Assembly: GCF_902729355.1 (NCBI RefSeq)
Contig: NZ_CACVCC010000017.1
Span: forward strand, 1-53,561
Length of the DNA stretch: 53,561 nt
From: Streptococcus sp. S784/96/1
Lineage (GTDB): Bacteria > Bacillota > Bacilli > Lactobacillales > Streptococcaceae
Direction of reading: 5' to 3'
Shown here: positions 26,385-36,150 of the stretch, one piece after another
Layout: each line of letters starts with the position of its first letter
Position numbering within the stretch: the first letter of the stretch is position 1
The notes under the pieces: generated by a model
Told to the model about the DNA's origin: nothing
The model's database searches: none
The model's input: only the letters and a program-made list of their open reading frames with translations
Made by a program: the position numbers and the translations under genes

Positions 26385-28109
26385 TTAAAATCGGATAATC
26401 TCACGGCTTTTTTCATAAGAACTCACAAAACGTTTTGTTACTCCCGGCTCAACAATTTCAAGAGCATATGAGATTTCATTGAATGCTGCTTGATAACTAA
26501 AATGCATTTGGAAGAGTTCCATTGTACGGTCATAACTTTCTTGAATATTTTGATCAAAGCTACGATAACGATTTGAATACTGAAGTAGTTGCTCTGTTAG
26601 GACAGCATCTTGAACAACTTTGTAAGTCACTTCTTCCAAGCTAGACATCGCCTTGGTAGAAACTTCTTTCATTTTATCAACAGTTACCATATCCACACGT
26701 CCTCGGCTCAATTCATCACGAAGTGCTTCTAATTGTGAACTTGTAGTAAAAAATTGACTCATAAAATCTTGTGGAATCCCTGGAAGATTACGCTTTTCTA
26801 TAAAACGCTTAATCGTATGAAGACGATTAATATAAGCTTCTAGCTTATGACGAGCATCAGCTTCACCCTTTTCGGTTCCTTTCAAGCTATCATAAATCGC
26901 TAATTGTCCTTCTTCAACATCAGCAATCTTAGATTCTAATTTTTCCAAAACTTTTCGCCATTCAGTGAATGTTTTTTCTTCTTCTGACATATTTTCAAGT
27001 GCTGACTGCAATTCATCTACCATATCAGACAAATTCGAGTGATATATTCCCAATTTATTACTAATGCTGTCGCTAAAAATATAGCGTTGTGATAAGCGAT
27101 TTAACTCATTAATTAGACTAGCATTATTTTCTTTAACATGTGCTAAATATTTTGGCAAACGATTAGTTGCTTTTACAACTTCTTTATGAGCTGCAATTTC
27201 ACGCTCAAACAAATCATAGAAACCACTTAATCGTTCTTGGATATCTTGACAGCTTGTTTCGGCTTTGACCAATTCGAGTTCTGCCAAATCATCAGAAGTA
27301 TCACTAATGGCCTCACGAATAGCTTGGAAACCAGATTCAATATTCTCATCAGAAAAATAATAATTTTCTTCTAGTAAACGGCTATAACCTGATTCGAGGT
27401 CATCCAACTGATCTGGGAATTCTTCGTCTAATTTAGTTACAATCGGTGGAATTTTCTCAGAAATTTGTCCTAAAGCAATCGTATGTTCTTCGGCTTTTTC
27501 TAAAATTTCTGCTGCTTCAATCGGATCTCCTGATGAATTAAGAGTAACAAATTGCGAAAACTCAGACTGAATATGAGATAATTGCTTACTAATCTCTGGC
27601 ATAGCCTTACCATAATAGTCGGCTTGATTTGCAATTTCCGTTTGTAAGTTTTCATACATATCCAAAGCATAAGTGACGCGTGAACTATTTTTTTCCTCTT
27701 GCTCAGCAAGTACTGATAAGGCTTCACGAATAGCTTTAATATCCTCTTCAACAACAGTCAACTGACTTTGAATTCCCTTAATTTCATGTTTTGCCTTTAT
27801 AAAATTAAAGGTATCATTCAAACTCTCCGCTTCAAAAATATGATTTTCAATATCTGAAAAAGAGTTAAGGGTTAAATCAACCCACTTTTGATTCCACTCT
27901 CGGAAAGAAGTTTGACTTTGTCCGATTAAGTGCAAACTTTTGACGTGTTCGATTTCGTCATTGACCGGTAAGTCAAAAAGTTCTTGTTTTTTCTCTTCTA
28001 AACTTGCAATCAAGGCATCATTTTTTTTTCTCACAATGACACCAACTAGGTAGGCAATAATAACTAAAATAATTATTGCTACTACGAGTAGAACGATTCC
28101 GTTCGACAT
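26385..28109 (-). CDS. ezrA: Septation ring formation regulator EzrA
   Basis: 574 residues. One N-terminal membrane helix (about 4-24) is followed by a long, nearly all-helical spectrin-like cytoplasmic part with many coiled-coil heptads. The family QNR-like patch is near the C-terminus ([21 protein letters not shown]). EzrA binds FtsZ and penicillin-binding proteins and helps place and constrict the division ring; in streptococci it is usually essential. The length equals that of other streptococcal EzrA proteins. It follows gyrB by 86 bp on the same strand. Confidence 0.97.
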   Translation of the reverse strand: MSNGIVLLVVAIIILVIIAYLVGVIVRKKNDALIASLEEKKQELFDLPVNDEIEHVKSLHLIGQSQTSFREWNQKWVDLTLNSFSDIENHIFEAESLNDTFNFIKAKHEIKGIQSQLTVVEEDIKAIREALSVLAEQEEKNSSRVTYALDMYENLQTEIANQADYYGKAMPEISKQLSHIQSEFSQFVTLNSSGDPIEAAEILEKAEEHTIALGQISEKIPPIVTKLDEEFPDQLDDLESGYSRLLEENYYFSDENIESGFQAIREAISDTSDDLAELELVKAETSCQDIQERLSGFYDLFEREIAAHKEVVKATNRLPKYLAHVKENNASLINELNRLSQRYIFSDSISNKLGIYHSNLSDMVDELQSALENMSEEEKTFTEWRKVLEKLESKIADVEEGQLAIYDSLKGTEKGEADARHKLEAYINRLHTIKRFIEKRNLPGIPQDFMSQFFTTSSQLEALRDELSRGRVDMVTVDKMKEVSTKAMSSLEEVTYKVVQDAVLTEQLLQYSNRYRSFDQNIQESYDRTMELFQMHFSYQAAFNEISYALEIVEPGVTKRFVSSYEKSREIIRF

Positions 28110-28195
28110 GGGGCTCTCCTTACATATTTTCTAAAAGGTCTATAACATTACAATTATAGCATAGCTATAACCTCTTTTCAATTAGATGACCAATT

Positions 28196-30148
28196 TTAAA
28201 TGTCCAAAGTTGAATAAACTGCGTTTTCTTCAATAAATTCACGACGCGGTTCAACCTTATCCCCCATCAACATATCAAAGATTTTATCTGCCTCAGCAGC
28301 ATCATCAACTGATACACGCGCCATGAGACGACGTTCTGGATCCATTGTTGTTTCCCAAAGTTGATGATCATCCATTTCACCAAGCCCCTTATAGCGCTGA
28401 ACTGTTGGTTTTGAACGCCCTACAGTATAACGCGCCAAAGCTTCTTGAAGCTGAGTTTCTTGATCTGCACCTGGTTGAATGTATTCTTTAATTTCAGACC
28501 CAACTTTAACCCCATAAATTGGTGGTTGAGCAATGTAGACATATCCTGCTTCTAAGACTGGACGCATAAAGCGGTAAATTAATGTCAATAAAAGGGTGCG
28601 AATATGGGCACCATCAACATCAGCATCTGTCATGATAACCAATTTTTGATAGCGAGCTTTTGAAACATCAAAATCGGCACCAAATCCTGTTCCCATAGCG
28701 GTAAATAGACTACGAATTTCTTCGTTTGCAAGAATTTTGTCCATCGTAGCTTTCTCAACATTCAAGATTTTACCTCGAATTGGTAAAATAGCTTGATATT
28801 CACGGTTACGACCTGATTTTGCCGAACCACCCGCTGAGTCTCCCTCAACAATGAAGAGTTCGTTCATTTCTGCGTTATTTGATGAGCAATCCGCTAATTT
28901 TCCTGGAAGGTTGGAAATTTCAAGACCTGATTTTTTACGGGTTACTTCACGCGCACGCTTGGCTGCAATTCTAGCCTTAGAAGCCAAAATTCCTTTCTCA
29001 ACAATTTTACGAGCCGTTTGAGGGTTTTCAAGTAGAAAACGTTGAAAGGCATCGGAAAAGAGACGGTTAGTGATTTTTACTACTTCAGAATTTCCAAGTT
29101 TCGTTTTCGTTTGACCTTCAAATTGAGGATTAGGGTGTTTAACAGAGATTACTGCCGTTAATCCCTCACGCACATCTTCACCAGTCAAATTATCATCTTT
29201 TTCTTTAAGAATATTGTTGCTACGCGCATAATCATTGACAACACGGGTCAAAGCAGTGCGGAATCCTTGTTCATGGGTACCGCCTTCATGAGTGTGAATA
29301 TTATTGGCAAAAGACATGACCGTTTCATGATAGCCTGTTGTGTACTGCATTGCAACTTCAACAGAAATCCCATCCATTTCACCATCAGTATAAATAGGAT
29401 GTTCAAAAATAACATCTTTATTCTCATTGATGTATTCAACGTAAGATGTGATTCCACCCTCATAGTGGAAATCTTTTCTTTGTTCATGACCTTCACGTTT
29501 ATCAGAAATTGAAATCTTCAAGCCCTTATTCAAAAAAGCTAACTCTTGAATACGTTTGGCTAGTTTAAAGAAATCATATTCTGTGGTCTCTGTAAAAATT
29601 TCTGGATCCGGTGTAAAGTGGACGGTCGTCCCAGTGCGATCTGTTTTACCAATGACTTCAAGGTCATCCACAACCACCCCGCGACGATACTCCTGATAAT
29701 GAATTTGACCATTTTTATGGACACGTACATCTAGTTGGGTAGATAAAGCATTTACTACAGATGAACCAACCCCATGTAAACCGCCTGATACTTTATACCC
29801 ACCACCGCCAAATTTTCCTCCAGCGTGAAGCACTGTAAAAACTGTTTCAACAGCGGGACGTCCTGTTTTTTCTTGGATATCAACTGGGATACCACGACCA
29901 TCGTCCACAACAGTAATTGAATTATCTGGTTCGATGAAAACATCAATTTGGCTAGCAAAACCTGCCAGAGCCTCATCAATAGAGTTATCAACAATTTCCC
30001 AAACTAAGTGGTGGAGGCCTTCTTTCGAAGTTGATCCAATATACATCCCAGGACGCATGCGGACAGCTTCAAGCCCTTCCAGAACTTGAATTTGGCTGGC
30101 ATCATATTCTTGCGCTAATGCTTCTAAATTTTTATTTTCTTCAGTCAT
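28196..30148 (-). CDS. gyrB: DNA gyrase subunit B
   Basis: 650 residues. The GHKL ATPase domain has [17 protein letters not shown] and [16 protein letters not shown] transducer with the QTK loop ([10 protein letters not shown]) and a TOPRIM domain with [10 protein letters not shown] and [14 protein letters not shown] follow. With GyrA it introduces negative supercoils using ATP. QTKTKLG and the length identify it as GyrB; ParE is close, so the call rests also on the gyrB-ezrA neighbourhood known in streptococci. The ATG at 30148 directly abuts the TAA of the HAD hydrolase gene, so the two are translated from one mRNA. Confidence 0.95.
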   Translation of the reverse strand: MTEENKNLEALAQEYDASQIQVLEGLEAVRMRPGMYIGSTSKEGLHHLVWEIVDNSIDEALAGFASQIDVFIEPDNSITVVDDGRGIPVDIQEKTGRPAVETVFTVLHAGGKFGGGGYKVSGGLHGVGSSVVNALSTQLDVRVHKNGQIHYQEYRRGVVVDDLEVIGKTDRTGTTVHFTPDPEIFTETTEYDFFKLAKRIQELAFLNKGLKISISDKREGHEQRKDFHYEGGITSYVEYINENKDVIFEHPIYTDGEMDGISVEVAMQYTTGYHETVMSFANNIHTHEGGTHEQGFRTALTRVVNDYARSNNILKEKDDNLTGEDVREGLTAVISVKHPNPQFEGQTKTKLGNSEVVKITNRLFSDAFQRFLLENPQTARKIVEKGILASKARIAAKRAREVTRKKSGLEISNLPGKLADCSSNNAEMNELFIVEGDSAGGSAKSGRNREYQAILPIRGKILNVEKATMDKILANEEIRSLFTAMGTGFGADFDVSKARYQKLVIMTDADVDGAHIRTLLLTLIYRFMRPVLEAGYVYIAQPPIYGVKVGSEIKEYIQPGADQETQLQEALARYTVGRSKPTVQRYKGLGEMDDHQLWETTMDPERRLMARVSVDDAAEADKIFDMLMGDKVEPRREFIEENAVYSTLDI

Positions 30149-30709
30149 TTAATTCACTAACTCCATCAAGGATTTTTTATTGTCTACTAGCAAGGCAGCG
30201 AAGCCCACTGCTTCTCCTGCTTGCCTATCTATATCACGATCACCAATTACTAAGGCGCTTGACATTTGGTATTTTTCTTTTAAGTAAAGCAAGCTCTCCG
30301 GATCAGGTTTTCTAGCGAAACCATTTTCTGATGTCACCACTTCGGTAAAATAAGAATTTAGATTCGTGGTTTCCAAAATTGTTAAAACCAATTTATTACG
30401 GTGAGAAATTAAAAAATTCCGTCCCCCATCAGCCACTATTTTTGCCAATACATCACGAGCTCCTTTACATAATACTGGTTGTTTCAGATACTCTGCCTCA
30501 AGCATTTTGTACTGGTGTAAAAAAGTCTCTTCATTCGGAATAAAGAAATCCACCGCTTCACGAGTCGATTCTTTTAACTTAACATAAACTTCATCATGCG
30601 AAGCCTCTATCCCGTATTTTTTTAAACTAGCAATAAAAGCCTGAGTGGAAACTTCATAGTTATCTAACAAGGTTCCACCTAAATCCCAAATATAATCGTG
30701 ATAATCCAT
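30149..30709 (-). CDS. HAD superfamily (subfamily IA) hydrolase
   Basis: 186 residues from ATG 30709. Motif I is IWDLGGTLLDN (nucleophile D9), motif II the serine in LISHRNK, motif III the lysine in ARKPDPES and motif IV IGDRDID. The residue two after the nucleophile is glycine (G11) where phosphatases have the general acid aspartate, so activity may be weak or different. The substrate is unknown. Upstream in-frame starts lie in or before the promoter. The -10 box ends 7 nt before the ATG, so the mRNA may be leaderless. It is co-transcribed with gyrB. Confidence 0.88.
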   Translation of the reverse strand: MDYHDYIWDLGGTLLDNYEVSTQAFIASLKKYGIEASHDEVYVKLKESTREAVDFFIPNEETFLHQYKMLEAEYLKQPVLCKGARDVLAKIVADGGRNFLISHRNKLVLTILETTNLNSYFTEVVTSENGFARKPDPESLLYLKEKYQMSSALVIGDRDIDRQAGEAVGFAALLVDNKKSLMELVN

Positions 30710-30716
30710 ACCCTTC

Positions 30717-30725
30717 ATTATAACA
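30717..30725 (-). promoter_or_regulatory. Extended -10 promoter of the HAD hydrolase-gyrB transcript
   Basis: TGTTATAAT (TATAAT at 30717-30722) is followed by GAAGGGT and then ATG 30709. The spacing predicts transcription starting at or within a base or two of the start codon. Confidence 0.6.
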
Positions 30726-30780
30726 TATTTCTTAGGATTTTCACAGAAAAAAGCAGAGCTAGACACAACCTACGAACGAA

Positions 30781-30990
30781 GAAAATGCATGTAACTATTT
30801 TCTAGCTACATGCATTTTCTTCAAAATATCTTCATACCAATCACATATGCGCATTGGGTTCATACTCTATTTCGCTTATATTATAACAAAATTTCATGAT
30901 AAAAATATAACTTTTATGAAAAATTGTTATCAGAAAGCGATATTTTCTTCATGCATTTGTCGTGGCAAAAGGAGAAGCTCTACTAGTTTT
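30781..30990. repeat. Dispersed intergenic repeat, copy B
   Basis: Similar to 16945-17145. It begins with the 13-bp stem GAAAATGCATGTA / TACATGCATTTTC. The stem can end transcription from rodA (stop at 31043) as well as from the other side. The right part, TTCATGCATTTGTCGTGG and AAAGGAGAA, recurs near 45028-45056 in front of a small ORF. Confidence 0.65.
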
Positions 30991-31042
30991 TTTAGAAATC
31001 TAATGGACAGTATAATTTAAGTCACATTTACACTAATAACAA

Positions 31043-32212
31043 TCATTTGCCAAGTTTATTATGATAAGCCATTGATAAAATCAATCCTACTCCAATTAGA
31101 TTAGAAATCAACGACGATCCCCCTTGTGAAATAAAAGGAAGAGGAATCCCTGTTAATGGCAAAATTCCTAAAGCTGCACCAATATTTTCAAAAACATGAA
31201 AAAGAATCATCATAATAAAACCGACAGCAATAACCGTGTAAAAGCGATTATTAGACTCTAATGTGATACGTAGCATACGATAAAAGAGCCACAAATAACA
31301 GACTAAAACAAAGGCAGATCCCACAAAACCAAAATTTTCACCAATAACTGTGAAAATCATATCACTCTCTCGAACAGGAACAGATAATTCTACAATTTTA
31401 AACCCTTTACCTAATAGACCACCACTTCCAATAGAAACCAGGCTTTGAGTTTGTTGATAAGCGATTCCTGTCGCATAAGCAAACGGATCTAACCAAGCAG
31501 AAATTCGATTGATTTGATAAGTATCCATCCCTAAATTGAAAAGCCACTCACGACCTTGTTCGAAAGAAAAAAGAACAAGAAAACCTACAATTGATAATGC
31601 TATGGCAAAGATAATAGGTAGTAAAATCTTCCATGAAATACCAGATAACACAACAACACCAGATAAAATGGCTATAAAAACCAAAGCTGTTCCCAAATCT
31701 TTTTGTGCAGCTAATAGGACAAGAACTGGAAATGTTAGCAAAGCATATATCCCCAGCAACTTCCAATCCTCAACAAGTTCTTTCGACTTTCTCTTTTTTT
31801 GGAAGACCACTGTCGCTCTTGCCAAAACTAAAATATAGGCAATTTTCATGAATTCGGATGGCTGATAAATGGTTATATTGTTTATTGTTACCCAGTTTTT
31901 AGAGCCCGTAGCGGTATATAAACTCGGACTATAAAAAAACAAAGGAAGAAACATAGCTGCAAGTCCCAATATATAAAACCAAGGTGTCGCTTTCCACAAA
32001 AATTTTGTATTAAAAAACATCACTACAAAAGCCCCAAACACCCCAAGTGATAGCCAAAGCCCTTGTAACAAAAGAACATTTCCTAAGCGATCAGGATAGT
32101 CAACCGCTGTCGCTACATAGACTGACAAAAAGCCTATGACAATCAGAAAAAAAACAGGTAGCAAGAGCGAATAATCAACCCGTTGCTCCCAAGTTTTAAA
32201 ATGCTTTACCAT
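31043..32212 (-). CDS. rodA: RodA/FtsW family peptidoglycan glycosyltransferase (SEDS)
   Basis: 389 residues with about ten membrane helices. The SEDS signatures are present, including FMKIAYILVLAR, ALLTFPVLVLLAAQKDLGTALVFIAI (the catalytic aspartate region) and the C-terminal GIPLPFISQGGSSL. SEDS proteins polymerise lipid II together with a class B penicillin-binding protein. RodA rather than FtsW is preferred from the size, the short C-terminus and the location near gyrB. A GAGGT ribosome site precedes ATG 32212. The gene seems to be monocistronic. Confidence 0.88.
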   Translation of the reverse strand: MVKHFKTWEQRVDYSLLLPVFFLIVIGFLSVYVATAVDYPDRLGNVLLLQGLWLSLGVFGAFVVMFFNTKFLWKATPWFYILGLAAMFLPLFFYSPSLYTATGSKNWVTINNITIYQPSEFMKIAYILVLARATVVFQKKRKSKELVEDWKLLGIYALLTFPVLVLLAAQKDLGTALVFIAILSGVVVLSGISWKILLPIIFAIALSIVGFLVLFSFEQGREWLFNLGMDTYQINRISAWLDPFAYATGIAYQQTQSLVSIGSGGLLGKGFKIVELSVPVRESDMIFTVIGENFGFVGSAFVLVCYLWLFYRMLRITLESNNRFYTVIAVGFIMMILFHVFENIGAALGILPLTGIPLPFISQGGSSLISNLIGVGLILSMAYHNKLGK

Positions 32213-32356
32213 AACAACCTCTACCTACCCAATTTATAAAACTAAATGCTTATTTATTATAGCACGATTTTTTTATTTTTTCGTTCCACAAATAGATTTT
32301 ATTCTTTTACTTTAATTAAGCTACATTTTATGAACAAACTTGTCGCCTTAATAAAA

Positions 32357-33550
32357 CTATTTTCCCGTCAATAACGTTCTCCCAAACCTATCTAGTAAAA
32401 TAGCTCCTAATGGTGCTGTTATTAAAATCCCTAAAACCGCAATAGAGAGAATCAATTTGCCACTACTTAATCCTACTGCCAAAGGAATTCCCCCTATCGC
32501 TGCTTGAACAGTTGCTTTGGGAAGATATGCAATCACACAAAAAACTTTTTCGCGAAAGGTAAAGCCTGTTCCAGAAACACAGATAAATACTGCAAAAGCT
32601 CTAATAATCAATGTCAGAAAAATCAAAATTACTGCTGCTAAACCTGCTTCACCCACATATCGAACATCGACAATAGCCCCCACACAGATAAAAAGCAGGA
32701 TCTCACCAATAATCCAAGTATTGCTAAAGAATCTTGAAAAATGGTTAACAACATTTTCACTCATCCCACGGCTCATCTGTATCACCATAACCAAAACAGA
32801 CAATAATCCAGAAAAAGGTAAAACATGTGAAAATTTAGCTTCAATAGCCATAGGTATAAAGGCAAAGCTCAATAATAACAAACAACGATAAGCAGCCGGC
32901 AAGGAACCAAATCTATGAATATCTTTCAGCATATTAACAAAGACAATTCCAAGCATCAAACCAATAATAACGCTGGAAATAATAGATATCGGTATATCCA
33001 AGAGGGTAAGTATTCTAAAGTTTCCACTCTGTACCACGCCTAAAAAACTAGTAAAAAGCACAATAACTACTATATCATCTAAGGAAGCTCCGGCTAAAAT
33101 TAACTGGGGTATTCTCTTTTCCGTGCCGATGTTTTGCTCAATTAAGGCCACCATTCGAGGAACAACAACAGCTGGAGATACGGCAGCCATGACACTTCCC
33201 ATTAAGGCAGCCTCACTGTAAGAGATATCAAACATTATCGGAGCTAGTAAGATATAAGCCAATAATTCAATACAAGCTGGAACAAAAGCCATCAATACTG
33301 CCACCCACCCAATCGTTTTAAAATCTGAAATTTTGATTGTCAGCCCTGCCTTTATCAAAATAATAACCAGAGCTATCTTCCTGATATCGACTGAGTTTTC
33401 TAAAATTGAAGCGTCTATTACGTTAAAAAAATAAGGACCAATAAGAATACCAGCCAAGAGTAGGCCAATAATCTTCGGTAACTTTACCTTCTCAAATAAT
33501 AAGCTACTACTAATAGCAGCAAAAAAGATAAAAGCTAAGGATAGTAACAT
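32357..33550 (-). CDS. Monovalent cation:proton antiporter (CPA family)
   Basis: A 397-residue protein with about 12 membrane helices and a NhaP/Kef-like fold. It has FEKVKLPKIIGLLLAGILIGP at the N-terminus, VSPAVVVPRM, and the paired acidic GASLDDIVVIVLF expected for ion exchange. It lacks the cytoplasmic KTN/TrkA domain of Kef channels. It probably exchanges Na+ or K+ for H+. GGAGGAA lies upstream of ATG 33550. The 159-nt leader behind the chorismate mutase stop contains competing hairpins (see regulatory entry). Confidence 0.85.
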   Translation of the reverse strand: MLLSLAFIFFAAISSSLLFEKVKLPKIIGLLLAGILIGPYFFNVIDASILENSVDIRKIALVIILIKAGLTIKISDFKTIGWVAVLMAFVPACIELLAYILLAPIMFDISYSEAALMGSVMAAVSPAVVVPRMVALIEQNIGTEKRIPQLILAGASLDDIVVIVLFTSFLGVVQSGNFRILTLLDIPISIISSVIIGLMLGIVFVNMLKDIHRFGSLPAAYRCLLLLSFAFIPMAIEAKFSHVLPFSGLLSVLVMVIQMSRGMSENVVNHFSRFFSNTWIIGEILLFICVGAIVDVRYVGEAGLAAVILIFLTLIIRAFAVFICVSGTGFTFREKVFCVIAYLPKATVQAAIGGIPLAVGLSSGKLILSIAVLGILITAPLGAILLDRFGRTLLTGK

Positions 33551-33709
33551 TACATTCCTCCATAAAAATCAAAATCCAAAAGACGCCTACCAATTAATAA
33601 TTAAAGGCCAATTATTGACATCTCAATTATTAACTGGTAGACGCCATCAGCTTTTCAGCGATGAGAGGATTCTCCTCTTGCGATAGCTAAATTTTACTTG
33701 TAAAGGCCA
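33551..33709 (-). promoter_or_regulatory. Structured leader between chorismate mutase and the cation antiporter
   Basis: On the minus strand a small hairpin AGAGGA-GAA-TCCTCT is followed by CTACCAGTTAATAATT. That sequence pairs with AATTATTAATTGGTAG (plus-strand 33587-33602 and 33625-33640, one mismatch) and is followed by a T-containing stretch. An alternative partner, TAATTGG, sits in the loop. GGCGTC and TGGCCTTTA each occur twice. This may be a terminator with read-through or a regulated attenuator. No known riboswitch class was recognised. Confidence 0.45.
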
Positions 33710-33976
33710 TTAAGCTAGCTTAGACGACTGATAAGCCCGTGATGATTTCATAATATCAGAAAAAGTAGCAACAATAGTTTCTTCAAATTCTTTATTAACC
33801 ACACGACTAGCAACTTTTTCTAAGACTATTTGTTCACGTGAAGTATCCAAAACAGCTTTACCTGTTGCTTTCTTATAAGCTACCACTTGACTAACTAACG
33901 CCATACGTTTTTCTAATAAAGCAACGAGTTGCGCATCAATCATATCAATCTCTTGACGAATTAACTCTAAATCCAT
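33710..33976 (-). CDS. Chorismate mutase-like protein (AroQ class)
   Basis: An 88-residue all-helical protein of the AroQ type: LELIRQEIDMIDAQLVALLEKR at the start (R6, with the active-site arginine in ARLNLV-type position replaced by KRMALVSQV), then YKKATGK and REQIVLEKV. It would convert chorismate to prephenate for Phe/Tyr synthesis. Such stand-alone short members are common in streptococci. ATG 33982 is an alternative start. It lies 90 bp downstream of the CLC gene on the same strand, and flavodoxin, CLC and chorismate mutase follow one another. Confidence 0.85.
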   Translation of the reverse strand: MDLELIRQEIDMIDAQLVALLEKRMALVSQVVAYKKATGKAVLDTSREQIVLEKVASRVVNKEFEETIVATFSDIMKSSRAYQSSKLA

Positions 33977-34066
33977 AATCATACCCAATCTGTTCCATCC
34001 AATAAACGAATTTCGTTTAATGATTCCAACAGCTAAATTTAAATTCCTTTCTATTTGTGATAAAAC

Positions 34067-35602
34067 TTAATGAAATAAAACTTGATTGACCAAATGAATA
34101 TCACTTTCATTAACAACTAAATAGATAGTAGCGCCAGCTTGCAAGATTGTTCTTCCAGTCACTACCTCACTATTCCCGTGAGAGACTTGAGTTGTAATCA
34201 AAACGTCATTAGGAAGTTTCAAATCTGAAACTCGTCGTCCAACTAATTTTTCAGTAACAGGTAGTTCAATCATCGTTGGCTCGCTATTTTCTAAATGACT
34301 GACCGGTACCATCTTAGCTAGCATGGCTTCATAAACAGGTTCTCCACCTAGTAAATCCATAGTCAGATAGGCCACTAAAACAACCAAGCCAATAGTCATC
34401 AATTGAGACAAATCTCCAACCATCTCCGTCACCAAGATCATAGCTGTCAGAGGCGCTTTAGATACGGCACCAAAATAACCTGCCATACCTAAGATTATAA
34501 AAATCGTCAACTGGCTTGTCTGCGCTAGCCCCATTGCTTCCGCTAAAAGGCCAAAAATAAACCCAGACAAGGACCCCAAAGCCAACAACGGGAGAAAAAT
34601 CCCTCCGGGAAGTCCACTACCGTATGCAATCATGCTCCACACAAAACGAATCACAAGAAATAACAGGGCAATTCCAAGCGTGAACCCACTGTCTGGGAGG
34701 TGTAAAATCAAATGATGACCTCCGCCCAATAACTCTGGGAAAAAATAACCAATAGGAACTGTTAAAAGAACTGCTAGAATACCGTAAAACGGAACAGGAA
34801 GCTTTAATAAGTTTCCTAAAAATCCATAAACCTTTCCTACTCGCAAAACAGTCCATTCATAGCCATACCCTAAAAATCCTAAGAAAATCCCCATTGGGAG
34901 TAAAAGAAGATATTGGCTAAGACGCAACGCTTCAAACCCCTCTGGCATATGAAGAACAGGTGTTAAACCAAAGATATTCAAAGAGATAATATTAGCAACC
35001 AAACTAGCCACTAGAGCTGTAATCCAAACCATGCGTGAAAAATGGTGATAAACTTCTTCAATAATAAAAAGAAGTCCTGCTATTGGCGCATTAAAAGCAG
35101 CTGAAAGACCTGCCGCGGCCCCGCTAGCAATGAGAACGCGTTTCTCCTTAGGTGTCAACCCTAGATACTCAGATAATCCTTTAGCGGTTACTGCTCCCAA
35201 CTGAATACTTGGTCCCTCACGTCCTAGCATCAACCCCATAGAAATAGCAAAGCTTCCACCTATAAATTTTTTCCAAAGGACAGACCACCAAGAAACCTGT
35301 AAACGCCCCATCAACTCTCCCTCAACATGAGGAATCCCTGACCCTTTAATGTCTGAATCAGACTTAACCAACAATCCAACTAACGAAATCAATACTAAAC
35401 TAACAATCAAAATCCCCAATAGATAAATAGGTTGACTGGTTACCCTAGTATAAGCATTTAATGTCCATTCTGTAAAAATACCAATTAAGAGACGGAAGAG
35501 ACTAACTACTATTCCAGCTGAAATGCCAACTAAAATTCCGCGCCAGACAGGCACGAAAAGGTGTTGCGTTGATAATCGAAATTCTTTTTGATGTGTTTCC
35601 AT
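34067..35602 (-). CDS. CLC family Cl-/H+ exchanger with a C-terminal TrkA-C (RCK_C) domain
   Basis: 511 residues. The chloride-binding signatures GSGIPHVEG (87-95), GREGPSIQLG (127-136) and GLPGGIFLPLLALGS are present. The gating glutamate is E129, and the EE in FIIEEVYHHF is the internal proton glutamate, so this is an exchanger rather than a channel. Residues about 430-511 form a TrkA-C-like ligand-binding domain (LVGRRVSDLKLP). Such exchangers aid acid resistance. ATG 35602 is preferred to an upstream TTG (35614). It is read in the same direction as flavodoxin, with 55 bp between. Confidence 0.92.
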   Translation of the reverse strand: METHQKEFRLSTQHLFVPVWRGILVGISAGIVVSLFRLLIGIFTEWTLNAYTRVTSQPIYLLGILIVSLVLISLVGLLVKSDSDIKGSGIPHVEGELMGRLQVSWWSVLWKKFIGGSFAISMGLMLGREGPSIQLGAVTAKGLSEYLGLTPKEKRVLIASGAAAGLSAAFNAPIAGLLFIIEEVYHHFSRMVWITALVASLVANIISLNIFGLTPVLHMPEGFEALRLSQYLLLLPMGIFLGFLGYGYEWTVLRVGKVYGFLGNLLKLPVPFYGILAVLLTVPIGYFFPELLGGGHHLILHLPDSGFTLGIALLFLVIRFVWSMIAYGSGLPGGIFLPLLALGSLSGFIFGLLAEAMGLAQTSQLTIFIILGMAGYFGAVSKAPLTAMILVTEMVGDLSQLMTIGLVVLVAYLTMDLLGGEPVYEAMLAKMVPVSHLENSEPTMIELPVTEKLVGRRVSDLKLPNDVLITTQVSHGNSEVVTGRTILQAGATIYLVVNESDIHLVNQVLFH

Positions 35603-35624
35603 AACCCTTCTCAATAATACATAA

Positions 35625-35650
35625 AGAAGGTCAGAGGAATCCCTAACCTT
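35625..35650 (-). terminator. Possible terminator between flavodoxin and CLC genes
   Basis: The imperfect palindrome AAGGTCAGAGG / CCCTAACCTT lies 7-32 bp past the flavodoxin stop. A T-rich tract on the minus strand is short. Confidence 0.4.
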
Positions 35651-35656
35651 AATCTT

Positions 35657-36100
35657 TTATCCTAATTTTGCAGACATTTCTTCAGCAAAAGCCTCAAGAT
35701 TTTCAATGTCTTCATCCTCTGCTGCCAAATCTACTTTAACAGAGCTTGCACCTTTAGTAGCTCCAGTTAAAGCAAATTGCTCTTCAAATTCGTCCACAGA
35801 TTTACAGAAGTAATCATAGAAAGTATCTCCTGAGCCAACAACACCAAAAATCTTACCTGACAAATCAACATCTGCCAAATCTTCATAGAAGTCTACAATC
35901 TCATCAGGTAAGTCACCATCACCATAAGTGTAAGTTGCCACAATGGCCATATCCGCATCTTCAAAATCTGTTGCATCTACAGTTGTGCACTCATCCACAT
36001 CAACAGTGTGTCCTAACTCTTCTAGCTTTTTAGCGACGATATCTGCAATTTCCTCTGTATTACCGGTCATACTGGCGTAAACAATTTTTGCTAAAGCCAT
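35657..36100 (-). CDS. Flavodoxin
   Basis: A 147-residue short-chain flavodoxin. The FMN phosphate loop is SMTGNTEEIA (10-19), flavin-stacking segments are TYTYGDGDLP (56-65) and VVGSGDTFYDYF, and the protein is very acidic. It carries single electrons between redox enzymes in place of ferredoxin; partners are not encoded nearby. A TGG-TATAAT promoter lies about 25-40 bp upstream. GGAGG is 14 nt from the ATG, a long spacing, while AAAG is closer. Confidence 0.93.
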   Translation of the reverse strand: MALAKIVYASMTGNTEEIADIVAKKLEELGHTVDVDECTTVDATDFEDADMAIVATYTYGDGDLPDEIVDFYEDLADVDLSGKIFGVVGSGDTFYDYFCKSVDEFEEQFALTGATKGASSVKVDLAAEDEDIENLEAFAEEMSAKLG

Positions 36101-36150
36101 ATCTTTCTATATTTCCTCCAAAGTCAAATTAGTAGTATTATACCATATTT

